Below are positions 35,004 through 43,621 of a DNA stretch of 64,000 nt, piece after piece. Under the pieces are notes generated by a model. That model was not told where the DNA came from, did no database searches, and saw nothing but the letters and a program-made list of their open reading frames with translations. This stretch comes from Marinobacter sp. LQ44 (GTDB taxonomy: Bacteria; Pseudomonadota; Gammaproteobacteria; Pseudomonadales; Oleiphilaceae), in the NCBI RefSeq assembly GCF_001447155.2, contig NZ_CP014754.1, positions 930,001 through 994,000 of the forward strand, written 5' to 3'. A program made the position numbers and the translations under genes. The first letter of the stretch is position 1, and each line of letters begins with the position of its first letter.

Positions 35004-35600
35004 GTGTCTGCCATTGGTACCAAAACGTTCTTCTTCTACGAGGGCGAACAGCAACCTGCAGAATACACGATCTGCCAACCCGACTATTTTCAGGGGTCGG
35101 ATTTTCAGCTCCCCCGTAAAGGCATTACCCTCCTCTATGGCAACAAGGGCCCTGGCAGCCTGATCGGCGCTGCCGTTCGCGAAAGCGCATCGACAGGCCT
35201 CGGCGTCTGCTTTGCCGACATTAAGGTGGATATCGGCGATTGGGACAGCAATAAACAGAAGCTGTCCACCTTCAACTCTTGCCGCTTCCTCAACTTACCC
35301 CTGCGGGCCAACCGGGAAGTGCTGGACGACGTTAACCGGTTGTGGAACCAGTGGCTGGACGCAGAATGCGCTCCGCGGGAGGATTTCCCTCGCAAGCCCT
35401 CCAACCGGATGGACCTACTCGATAAACTGGTGGAGCTGGACCCGTACCGGGAGTTAACAGCCATTGCCTATGACGCCGTTACCCGTTTCGGTACCGCCAA
35501 GTTCGTCACCATTTATAACCTGGACGCCATTCTGGACGACCAGATTACCGTAATCCCACCGCAGACAACGCTTCGCTTCGCCCTGCCCGAAAACGCCTGA
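35004..35600 (+). CDS. Hypothetical protein divergent from the duplicated-module gene
   Basis: 198 aa with a GTG start (GGAG about 12 bases upstream). No signal peptide, TM segment or known motif. YGNKGPGSLIGAAVRES looks superficially like a nucleotide-binding loop but lacks a Walker lysine-threonine pair. It is transcribed divergently from the 455-aa gene across a 221-bp spacer, which suggests shared regulation. Codon use resembles its neighbours. Confidence 0.6.
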   Translation: MSAIGTKTFFFYEGEQQPAEYTICQPDYFQGSDFQLPRKGITLLYGNKGPGSLIGAAVRESASTGLGVCFADIKVDIGDWDSNKQKLSTFNSCRFLNLPLRANREVLDDVNRLWNQWLDAECAPREDFPRKPSNRMDLLDKLVELDPYRELTAIAYDAVTRFGTAKFVTIYNLDAILDDQITVIPPQTTLRFALPENA

Positions 35601-35713
35601 CCCCTTCCCTGCTGCAACGATGCTTTAGAGGCCATTAAGCCGCCCCCTACCCCTGCGCGAGGCAAATCGCACGCGCCAGAATGTCAATTAACGTGAAATT
35701 GTGTAATCTTTTG

Positions 35714-35742
35714 TTTGCGTATCGCATAATACAACTTATACT
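35714..35742 (+). promoter_or_regulatory. Sigma-70-like promoter of the OmpA-family gene
   Basis: TTTGCG (35714-35719) and TATACT (35737-35742) are 17 bases apart. The spacer is filled by the motif TCGCATAATACAACT, which also occurs inverted between the predicted -35 and -10 boxes upstream of the VolA-type lipase. Confidence 0.55.
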
Positions 35743-35774
35743 GATTTTGGATTGAGATCACAAGGAGATAATCC

Positions 35775-36866
35775 ATGCAACGACGCATTCTGGCTCTGGC
35801 AGCACTGTTTGGCGCAGCCCTTGCTCCCGGCTTGGCCGCAGCTTCTGAGAACTTTCCGATCAGTTACACCACTGTGGGCGTGGAGGGCAGCTATGTTGAC
35901 TCCGGCAACTCCCGCAATAAATCCGCAGTAGACGATAACCTGGCCAATTACTGGGAGGGCGGCCTTAACGTTACCCACCAGTTCAATCCCAATTTCAGCC
36001 TGTTCGGCCAGGCCAGCTATGCCGAGCCGGAAACCCGCGTAAACAAAGTAGATTTGGAGCTATGGCGTTTTTCACTGGGCGGCCGGATGCATCCCGGGAA
36101 GTTCCGCCTGGGTGGCTGGCGACCTTTTGCCGGCGGCGGGTACAGCAACACCAACCTGGATATTGACGGTGGTGGCAGCAAGAACGAAGACAGCCTCTAT
36201 CTGGAGGGTGGCCTTCAGCGCATGCTGGCGCCCCGCTTCATGTTCGAGGCTGGCGTGCGTGCCCGCACCGAGCTGGAAGACGGCTACGTGGACGGCCAGT
36301 ACTTTGCCGGCATTCACTACCTGTTCAACCGTAAGTTCCCTGCAGCACCCAGCGCTGAGATTGCGCCCCGGCGCGAGCCAGTGATTGCTCCGCCCAAAGA
36401 CTCTGACGGCGACGGCGTAATCGACGAACTGGACAAGTGCCCCAACACCCCGCAAGGCGCCCTGGTGGATGCCGACGGCTGCCCGAAAGAGCTGACCCGT
36501 GAAATTCGGGAGACCCTCTATGTTGAGTTCGAGCTGGACAAAACCGAAGTGCGCGAAGCCTTCTACCCAGACATCGAAAAGCTGGCCAAGGTGATGAAGC
36601 AATACCCCACCTCCACAATCCTGCTGGAAGGCCACACCGACAGCACCGGTTCCGCCAGCTACAACCAGCGGCTGTCCAAGAGCCGTGCCGATGCTGTGAT
36701 GAAGGTGCTGATCAACGAATTCGGCATTATGCGCAACCGGATTACCACATCGGGTATGGGCGAATCCCAACCGGTTGCTTCGAACGACACACCGGAAGGT
36801 CGTGCACAGAACCGCCGAGTGGAGGCCGTTGTCTCCGGCGAGCACACCGAAATCATGAAGAAGTAA
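35775..36866 (+). CDS. OmpA-family outer-membrane protein with beta-barrel and peptidoglycan-binding domain
   Basis: 363 aa. Signal peptide to about residue 23; an eight-strand-type barrel (about 30-180, ending YFAGIHYLF); a calcium-binding TSP3-like linker (DSDGDGVIDELDKCPNTPQG); and a C-terminal OmpA domain (about 240-355) with LEGHTDSTGSASYNQRLSKSRA, the peptidoglycan-binding signature. It tethers the outer membrane to the wall. Ribosome site AAGGAG 8 bases before ATG. Confidence 0.9.
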   Translation: MQRRILALAALFGAALAPGLAAASENFPISYTTVGVEGSYVDSGNSRNKSAVDDNLANYWEGGLNVTHQFNPNFSLFGQASYAEPETRVNKVDLELWRFSLGGRMHPGKFRLGGWRPFAGGGYSNTNLDIDGGGSKNEDSLYLEGGLQRMLAPRFMFEAGVRARTELEDGYVDGQYFAGIHYLFNRKFPAAPSAEIAPRREPVIAPPKDSDGDGVIDELDKCPNTPQGALVDADGCPKELTREIRETLYVEFELDKTEVREAFYPDIEKLAKVMKQYPTSTILLEGHTDSTGSASYNQRLSKSRADAVMKVLINEFGIMRNRITTSGMGESQPVASNDTPEGRAQNRRVEAVVSGEHTEIMKK

Positions 36867-36881
36867 GCAGAGGACGCGATC

Positions 36882-38732
36882 ATGACGATTACAAAACGCA
36901 CTTTGACAGCACTGGGTATTGCCTCATCTCTGGCCCTGGCGGGCTGCGGTGGCAGTGGTGAAGGCCCGGGTGACCCGAGAGTCTCCGTACCGCAGGACCC
37001 GACGCGGGACCAGACTGAGCAGGCGCAGTTCTGCGCATCCTCCAGCACCACCTTTGCCGTGACGGAATTCGTACCGGCAGATGGCGCCAGCGATGTGGCG
37101 CTGAACAGCAACGTGCGAATCACCTTTAACGCCAATGTTGACCCAGCCAGCGTGGCGGCCCACGTTCGCTTGCTGAATGGCGTCAATCAGGTGGCGCTGG
37201 AAGAGGGCAGCCCCCGGGTGATGGGCAAGTCTGTAGTGCTTAACCCACAGGGCAACCTGAGCGCTAATACTGAACACACCATTGAGGCGTTGTCTGGCCT
37301 GCAAGCCGATTGTCCGGATAACGACACCGCCAAAACCCTGGGCACCAGGAATGCCGCCAGCTTTACCACTGGCGACGTCACTCAAGAAGACACCACCGGC
37401 CCGACCATGGCGGCTTCCAGCCCACAGAATGGCGAAACCATGGCTTCGCCTGATACTCGCATTTTCATGGAGTTCAGTGAGCCGGTTGACCCGACTACTG
37501 TCGATTCAGACTCCTTCACCGTTCAGGAGCTGGACGACAATGGCAATGTCGTGGGTGTGGTTTCCGGCGCCATAGGTGTGGTTGGTAACTCCGTTGAGTT
37601 CACACCTGATCAGTCGCTCAAGGGCCAGACTTACTACAGGGTTGTTGCCAACGAGGGTGTGACTGACCTTGCAGGGAACAGTCTGGAGCCGTCGGACCCA
37701 GTGGTCTTCCGCACCGGCGGACTGGTACTGGCGCTGAATGGAGGCGTAATCAACCAGATTCCTTTGCTGGGTGAGGCCCTTAATGAACTCGGCGGTACCT
37801 TACTGGACCCACTGGCGTTCGGCGATTCGGAGGATGGCCTTAACAGTCTGGATAACGCACTGATCCTGAAACTGCCCCTGATTGATGGCCTTGCCGATAT
37901 CTTGAATGGGAGCACGCAAATTGGTGGCATGTCGACCACAAACGTGGATGGCGTAGAGTTCCTGAACTTCCTGACTGGCGTGGTAGCGGTTTGTGATCCG
38001 AAATCCGTCAACAACGCAGAGCCAGGCGTAAACTGCACCCTGGCATTGGATCTTGGCCTGGGCCAAAGCCAGATCACCGCCCTGGCGGATGCCTTCACTG
38101 GCGGCAACCCGGAGCAGGTTCCTGACTTGCTGCTGGGGCTGGTCGAGGGCTTGTCCTCCGGCGACCTGAGCGCCGTTCCGCCCGAGCTTGCTGACCTGTT
38201 CGAGGAAAACGACCGCGGCTTGCTGCAGCTTCGCCTGGTGGATGACAATGGCTTGCCACTGCCCTCTCCCCTCGAAGATGGCCTGCTCACCGTGCTGGAT
38301 GCCGTTGCACAGATTCCGGTACTGGGTGAGCTGACCAACCAGCAGGACGCCAAGGCGCTGGCCGATGTTGGTCTGCTGCAGGGCTCCCTGGTGCGCGTTG
38401 ACCTCGGCGGCCTGGCCTCTATCTCCGTTCTGGACGGTTTCGAAACCTTCGTTGGCCCCAACGGTGTTCTGAATCTGGGCGGCGCCCTGTTCGACACCCT
38501 GCTGGCGCTGGCCCCGGAAGATGGCGGAAGCGGCGGCATGCCCAACCCCGAAGACCTGCCTCTGATTGGCGAACTGATTAGCCTGTTGGATGCTGGTGGC
38601 TTCCCGGATGGCGGAGAATTCGGACTGGCGGATGAGTTCATCGAACGACTGCAGAATCTGCTAGACCCAGCCAATCTGGCCGAGCTGCCCGAAAGCCTCG
38701 CAGGCCTGTTCGGCAACCTCTTCAACTTCTAA
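36882..38732 (+). CDS. Lipoprotein with Big_5-type (Ig-like) domains
   Basis: 616 aa. Lipobox LAGC (Cys22). Two Ig-like Big_5 modules follow: about 58-165 (FVPADGASDVALNSNVRITFNANVDP) and about 175-285 (ASSPQNGETMASPDTRIFMEFSEPVDP...GQTYYRVVANEGVTDLAGN). The C-terminal half is rich in Leu, Asp and Gly and has no recognised domain. It is 15 bases downstream of the OmpA-family gene, so likely co-transcribed and surface-associated. Confidence 0.8.
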   Translation: MTITKRTLTALGIASSLALAGCGGSGEGPGDPRVSVPQDPTRDQTEQAQFCASSSTTFAVTEFVPADGASDVALNSNVRITFNANVDPASVAAHVRLLNGVNQVALEEGSPRVMGKSVVLNPQGNLSANTEHTIEALSGLQADCPDNDTAKTLGTRNAASFTTGDVTQEDTTGPTMAASSPQNGETMASPDTRIFMEFSEPVDPTTVDSDSFTVQELDDNGNVVGVVSGAIGVVGNSVEFTPDQSLKGQTYYRVVANEGVTDLAGNSLEPSDPVVFRTGGLVLALNGGVINQIPLLGEALNELGGTLLDPLAFGDSEDGLNSLDNALILKLPLIDGLADILNGSTQIGGMSTTNVDGVEFLNFLTGVVAVCDPKSVNNAEPGVNCTLALDLGLGQSQITALADAFTGGNPEQVPDLLLGLVEGLSSGDLSAVPPELADLFEENDRGLLQLRLVDDNGLPLPSPLEDGLLTVLDAVAQIPVLGELTNQQDAKALADVGLLQGSLVRVDLGGLASISVLDGFETFVGPNGVLNLGGALFDTLLALAPEDGGSGGMPNPEDLPLIGELISLLDAGGFPDGGEFGLADEFIERLQNLLDPANLAELPESLAGLFGNLFNF

Positions 38733-38740
38733 TCCCACCT

Positions 38741-38797
38741 TTGGGGTCAGACCCCCGGACATTTGGAACCGTCAAATGTCCGGGGGTCTGACCCCGT
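38741..38797. repeat. Family-A palindrome, copy 2
   Basis: About 57 bp, TTGGGGTCAGACCCC to GGGGTCTGACCCC with GGACATTTG / CAAATGTCC inner arms. It lies between the lipoprotein gene and the chemoreceptor gene, both on the plus strand. Confidence 0.9.
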
Positions 38798-38945
38798 TGT
38801 TTATTTTTTGATCACACTAATTGATCTCCGTCTATTACGGTCGCTGCACAATTTCCTACAATTAAACCGTGCGGAAGACTTAAGCAGTGCCGTTATCGTT
38901 ACTGGGGAATTATCTAATAACTTGAGTACGCTTCACGGAGTGCTT

Positions 38946-40502
38946 ATGAGAAAAAACCTGCCCGTCACCAACAATGAACGTACTTTCTCGCCCAGCCAAA
39001 AGTTGATTTCTTCTACCGACCTGAAAGGCAAGATCCGGCATTGCAACAAGGCATTTGTCGACGTCAGTGGCTTCAACCGTGAAGAGTTGATTGGCCAGCC
39101 CCACAATATTGTTCGCCACCCGGATATGCCGCCCGAGGCCTATGCAGAAATGTGGGGGTGTCTGAAAGGCGGCAAACCCTGGATGGGGCTGGTGAAGAAC
39201 CGGTGCAAGAACGGTGATTTTTACTGGGTGAGCGCCTATGTGACACCGGTGACGGAGAATGGCGAGATCATCGGGTATGAGTCCGTCCGCTCCTGTCCTG
39301 CCCGGGAAGACGTGGCGCGGGCCGAAAAACTGTATGCCGGCATTCGGGCGGGTAAGCATCGAAGCAGGCTTCTTTCACTCGTACCGTCTATCCCTCATGT
39401 TCTTGTCGTGCTGGCCGTTGCGGCAGCTGCACTGCTGTATGGCATCGGACAGGTTGACGGGGCAGCGGGACTGCTGGCGTTGGCATTTGTGGGCCGGCAC
39501 GTATCAGCCTCCGGGTCGCGCTCGAAGCTTATTCACTCTGTGATGGATCAGATGGGCCGCACCTTTACCAGTGATCTCGCAGCCCGGAGTTATACCGATG
39601 ACGGGCTGAGTCTGGGCAGGCTAAAAGTCGCCGTGATGGCACAGAAGGCGCACCTGGACGCAGTGCTAACCCGGCTTGAGGATTCATCTTCGGCGATGAG
39701 GTCGCACACCACGAGGGATCTCGAGATTGCCTACGACACTCAGCAGACCATGCAGAAACAGCAGCAGGAAACCGAACAAGTGGCGGCCGCCATCCATGAA
39801 ATGTCGGTGACCATCGGTGAGGTTTCACAGAACGTGCAGCTGACGGCCGATAAGGCGGACAACGCGCGCCAGGCCTCTGATCAGGGGGTTGCCACGATCA
39901 ACTCTACCCGGGCCGCCATTGAGGACTTGAAACAGACCGTACACCACATCGGCCAATCGGTGAACGATCTGGCCCAGCAAACACACCGGATTGCCTCTGC
40001 CGCGAAAATGATTGAGGACATCGCCGAGCAAACCAACCTGCTTGCCCTGAATGCCGCCATTGAAGCCGCACGGGCCGGCGAGCATGGCCGGGGCTTTGCG
40101 GTGGTGGCAGACGAAGTTCGCAACCTGGCTCGAAGAACCCGGGAATCGACCAAGGAGATTCATGGTGTGGTGTCCGAACTCATTGGCAAATCCGAGCAAT
40201 CGGTGCAGGTCGCTGAAACCGGCGTAACCGCCGCTGATAACGGTTTGGAAAAGATGCTCGAAGCCCAGGCGAGCCTGTCAGACATTGCCGAGTATGTGGT
40301 CACGATCGCTGAAATGGCTCTGCAGATGGCCACCGCCGTTGAAGAGCAGGCTCAGGTGTCTGATCAGATCAACGAACAGGTGGAACGCATCTCCAATATG
40401 GCGGAACAGAACCTGGTCAAGGGCGAGGAATCCACCCAAAGCGTGCGCGAGATGGGCGACATCGCCAAAGATCTGCACGAGCTGGTCGTCCGCTTCAAAT
40501 AA
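38946..40502 (+). CDS. PAS-containing methyl-accepting chemoreceptor (Aer-like)
   Basis: 518 aa from the ATG at 38946, preceded by GGAG; the open frame extends 61 codons upstream into the family-A palindrome, which argues against the earlier start. An Aer-type PAS domain (about 15-115: [30 protein letters not shown]) is followed by one hydrophobic hairpin (about 155-190) and a MCP signalling domain with the hairpin tip [21 protein letters not shown]. It probably mediates energy or oxygen taxis through a PAS-bound cofactor. Confidence 0.88.
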   Translation: MRKNLPVTNNERTFSPSQKLISSTDLKGKIRHCNKAFVDVSGFNREELIGQPHNIVRHPDMPPEAYAEMWGCLKGGKPWMGLVKNRCKNGDFYWVSAYVTPVTENGEIIGYESVRSCPAREDVARAEKLYAGIRAGKHRSRLLSLVPSIPHVLVVLAVAAAALLYGIGQVDGAAGLLALAFVGRHVSASGSRSKLIHSVMDQMGRTFTSDLAARSYTDDGLSLGRLKVAVMAQKAHLDAVLTRLEDSSSAMRSHTTRDLEIAYDTQQTMQKQQQETEQVAAAIHEMSVTIGEVSQNVQLTADKADNARQASDQGVATINSTRAAIEDLKQTVHHIGQSVNDLAQQTHRIASAAKMIEDIAEQTNLLALNAAIEAARAGEHGRGFAVVADEVRNLARRTRESTKEIHGVVSELIGKSEQSVQVAETGVTAADNGLEKMLEAQASLSDIAEYVVTIAEMALQMATAVEEQAQVSDQINEQVERISNMAEQNLVKGEESTQSVREMGDIAKDLHELVVRFK

Positions 40503-40505
40503 AAG

Positions 40506-40562
40506 TTGGGGTCAGACCCCAGGACATTTGAGGGTGCGAAATGTCCGGGGGTCTGACCCCAA
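40506..40562. repeat. Family-A palindrome, copy 3
   Basis: 57 bp with the same arms as copy 1 (GGACATTTGA / GAAATGTCC). It lies between the convergent ends of the chemoreceptor and the fusion lipoprotein and fills almost the whole gap. Confidence 0.9.
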
Positions 40563-40564
40563 TT

Positions 40565-43537
40565 TCAGGGGGTGATGGACTGGAAGATGCCGGAGCCGCC
40601 GCAGGCTTCGGCGTTGTCGTAGCCGGAATCGACGACCTGGCCAATCCAGTAGTTCAACAGTTCGACGGCCTCGGTGTGGCTGACGCTCTTGGCGATGGGC
40701 GGCATTTTGCGTTGGGGGTCGCTGGCGTCTTCCACTCGGCAGGAGACAATGGAGCGCCCTGGATCACCTGGCACGACGACATGTTGCCGGCCGCAGGAGC
40801 CGCCGCCGGTGGCGGTGGGTTTCTTGCAGATGCCATAGCCGGCGTCGATCTTGCGGTAGTGGTCCAGGTAATAGCCGGTATTGGAGGCCGCGCCTTTGTC
40901 GTTGTGGCAATGCTGGCAGTTCACTTCCAGGTAGGCCCGCAGGCGCGCTTCCACATCTTCATCTGAACCACTGGCCGCGCCGCTGTCGCCCGGTATGTTC
41001 CAATGGGGCAGGCGTTCGATGTTGGTAGCCACGCCACGGCCATCAATCTGTAGCGCCGGTGCGTTCGCCAGCAAGCCCTGGTCCTTCCAGTACTGCAACT
41101 GGTTCACCCGGGGGAAGCCGCCCTGCCCTGCGGTGCCCATGAATTCCGATTCCGGCCGGTAAGCCCGGTTCAGGTTACGGGGTTTGGGGCCGATGGGCGC
41201 TGCGCCCGCTTCCAGGTCGTCGTTGGAATGGCAAGTGATGCACTGATTCTGGTTGGGAATGGCGTAGCTGTCGGTGGAGCCAGCCAGCAGTTTGCCGGTG
41301 TGCTGGTCTTGATAGTGCCAGCTCACGCTGCGGGTTTCGCCACCGGGGACCAGCTTCGCTACTTTCTGGCCATTGACGTCGGTGCTCCAGCTGTAGGTGG
41401 GTCCACTCCAGACGGCTTTGCCACTCTGGGAGGTGCGCTTGATCAGCAGGCGAGTTTCCACCAATTCCTCGGCACCCTTGCTTTCGTCCGTAAAGGCGAA
41501 CGTTTTGGCGATCACAGTGCCAGTTGGGAAGTGAATGGTGCCGTTGAGGTTACCGCCGTTCTGGCCATCCACATACAACGCTTTGGTGCCGGGTGGGATG
41601 AATGCAACCCGGTACTTGGTGGCGTAGTCTGAGAACAGCTTGGAGTTCAGTACAAAGGGTACGCCGCCTTCGTGGGGCATGCTGCGGGGATCCTGCGCGC
41701 CTGCAAACAGGTTGTACTGGTCCAGTGTGGGGCAATCCACGGCCAGGGCATCGCGGTTGATCTGGCCGCTGGCCACCGGCGCTTCACACAGCTGATTGAT
41801 GAATTCTTCAGAAGGTGCCGGATCGATGCCTCCGCTGCGCTCAAACGGCGGAATGGTCACCCGGGGCAGGCTGGCCAGGGTGCGGCCAAAGCGGGCCTGG
41901 CAGTCGTGTTCGCTCATATCCGAATCGGCAAAGAATTCAGTCGGGCCGGTGAGGATGTCGCTCAGGCTCTGCCAGGAAAGCAGGGATGGGTTCGGATCCA
42001 TTGCCGCAAACAACAGCTCAAGGCCACGGGTGCCATGGAAGTTCATGTAGGCCAGGCTGTCGCTGGACATCTCGTTGCTATGAATACAGGCGCCCCATTC
42101 CGGCAGTTTTCGGTTGCCCTGATTATCAAACTTATAGGCGTTGTACAGACACTCGGGGTTCGGGTGCTCGTTGGTATGAATGGGCTTGCCGTTGGCTTTT
42201 TTCGGCACTGGCTGGCCATTGGCATCCACCGGGTAGGGGCAATCTGCGTTCAGGTCATCCAGCAGGCCATCCCAGACAATGTGGGCGCCTTTACCCGGCC
42301 GATTGAGGTTCTTGATGCCAATCAGTGTCGGCAGCACGGTTTCCACCTCGCCATCCACCAGCACCTTTTCCAGGTTGGGCGGTGGCAGGTCGTAGCCGGA
42401 GTTCTTCATCACGTTGTTGTGGATATGCAGGCCTTCGGTGTAAGGGTCCAGCTTTTTGTCGGACGTTTTGCCCTTGCCGTCGATCAGCTCGTAGCTGGTG
42501 TAGATGATGGCTGCGGTGCTGTTGTCTTCGAAGACGTTGTTGTATATCTCGATGTTGTCGTAACCCAGAGTGATGAACCCGGTACCCCGGGGCACGGCAG
42601 ACACAATGCCGCTGGGGGCAAAGTTGTAGGTGTTGTTGTTACGGGAGATATTATTGAGCATCACCGAGGTGTCGCCGTACTGGGTGATATTTTCCAGATC
42701 GTAGATCAGGAAGCCGCCGGTGTTGCATTCCGCCAGGTTGCTGTCGTATTCCCCGCCCTGCACGTTTTCAATCTCGAAACCCATGACGTTATAGGCGGCG
42801 CGGCTGTTGCGGATGATGGCGTTATTGGTCTGGCCAACATAGATACCGGCATCCGAGGCGCCGATGGATTCGGAGTTATCCACCAGAATGTTTTCCGACT
42901 CCACGGGGTAGATACCGTAACGGCCGCTGGAGGCACTGGGTACGTAATCCGGCGTCGGGTCGCCCTCGTTGAATGGCGGGCTGGTACATTCCACGTGCAG
43001 CCGGCTGGCGACGTTATCCCTGGTGATGGGTTCACCGCCACCGGACCAGATAGCGCGGACGTTCAACAGAGTGCCCCATTTGACGCCCTTCAGCTTGAAG
43101 GCATCGCCCGGGGAATCCAGGATGGTGAGATCCTTGACGGTAATGCCCCGTACGTTCAACGCTTCCAGACCAGTGACGTTATCGCTGTTGCGGAAGTTCA
43201 GCACGGTGTCATCCTTGCCGCAGCCGCGAATCTCCACGTCTTCCGTGGCCTGAATCAGCAGGCCGTGGTACAGGTCAAAATAGCCACAACCAAACTCCAG
43301 GCTATCGCCGGGTCGCAGCTGGATCATCGCCGCGACCATCTCTTCAGTGGCCTGTTCGCCGGGCTCCACCCTGAATACCCGGCCTTCGCTAAACCTCGGC
43401 GGCTGCTCCCCCTCCTGACCCGGCCGGTTGGCATCGGCCCGGTCAGTGCCCGATGACCCACCAAAACAACCGGACAACAGCAGCACTGCACTGATCCCCA
43501 GCACCGCAAAACCTGACGTTCTCAGTCTCTGTATCAT
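40565..43537 (-). CDS. Lipoprotein fusing a parallel beta-helix with an SO2930-type dihaem cytochrome
   Basis: 990 aa from the ATG at 43537, which has a better-placed AGAAGG than the ATG at 43546. Lipobox LLSGC (Cys24). The N-terminal part (about 50-360) is a right-handed parallel beta-helix (GITVKDLTILDSPGDAFKL, NNAIIRNSRAAYNVMGFEIE). The C-terminal part (about 560-985) has two c-type haem motifs, CITCH (about 765) and CQHCH (about 875), within an SO2930-family layout. These two families usually occur as adjacent genes; here they are one chain. The substrate is unknown. Confidence 0.85.
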   Translation of the reverse strand: MIQRLRTSGFAVLGISAVLLLSGCFGGSSGTDRADANRPGQEGEQPPRFSEGRVFRVEPGEQATEEMVAAMIQLRPGDSLEFGCGYFDLYHGLLIQATEDVEIRGCGKDDTVLNFRNSDNVTGLEALNVRGITVKDLTILDSPGDAFKLKGVKWGTLLNVRAIWSGGGEPITRDNVASRLHVECTSPPFNEGDPTPDYVPSASSGRYGIYPVESENILVDNSESIGASDAGIYVGQTNNAIIRNSRAAYNVMGFEIENVQGGEYDSNLAECNTGGFLIYDLENITQYGDTSVMLNNISRNNNTYNFAPSGIVSAVPRGTGFITLGYDNIEIYNNVFEDNSTAAIIYTSYELIDGKGKTSDKKLDPYTEGLHIHNNVMKNSGYDLPPPNLEKVLVDGEVETVLPTLIGIKNLNRPGKGAHIVWDGLLDDLNADCPYPVDANGQPVPKKANGKPIHTNEHPNPECLYNAYKFDNQGNRKLPEWGACIHSNEMSSDSLAYMNFHGTRGLELLFAAMDPNPSLLSWQSLSDILTGPTEFFADSDMSEHDCQARFGRTLASLPRVTIPPFERSGGIDPAPSEEFINQLCEAPVASGQINRDALAVDCPTLDQYNLFAGAQDPRSMPHEGGVPFVLNSKLFSDYATKYRVAFIPPGTKALYVDGQNGGNLNGTIHFPTGTVIAKTFAFTDESKGAEELVETRLLIKRTSQSGKAVWSGPTYSWSTDVNGQKVAKLVPGGETRSVSWHYQDQHTGKLLAGSTDSYAIPNQNQCITCHSNDDLEAGAAPIGPKPRNLNRAYRPESEFMGTAGQGGFPRVNQLQYWKDQGLLANAPALQIDGRGVATNIERLPHWNIPGDSGAASGSDEDVEARLRAYLEVNCQHCHNDKGAASNTGYYLDHYRKIDAGYGICKKPTATGGGSCGRQHVVVPGDPGRSIVSCRVEDASDPQRKMPPIAKSVSHTEAVELLNYWIGQVVDSGYDNAEACGGSGIFQSITP

Positions 43538-43562
43538 GACAATCATCCTTCTTCTTATATTT

Positions 43563-43619
43563 TTGGGGTCAGACCCCGAGACATTTGGTGGTGCGAAATG
43601 TCCGGGGGTCTGACCCCAA
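43563..43619. repeat. Family-A palindrome, copy 4
   Basis: 57 bp, with GAGACATTTG / CGAAATGTCC inner arms (one base differs from copy 3). It lies between the M19-like gene end and the fusion lipoprotein start, both minus strand. Confidence 0.9.
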
Positions 43620-43621
43620 TT

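Noticed and set aside
40565..43456. Long plus-strand open frame (about 594 codons) opposite the beta-helix/cytochrome gene
   Set aside because: It is a high-GC shadow of the real gene; it has no ribosome site or recognisable domain, whereas the minus strand encodes haem motifs and a lipobox.
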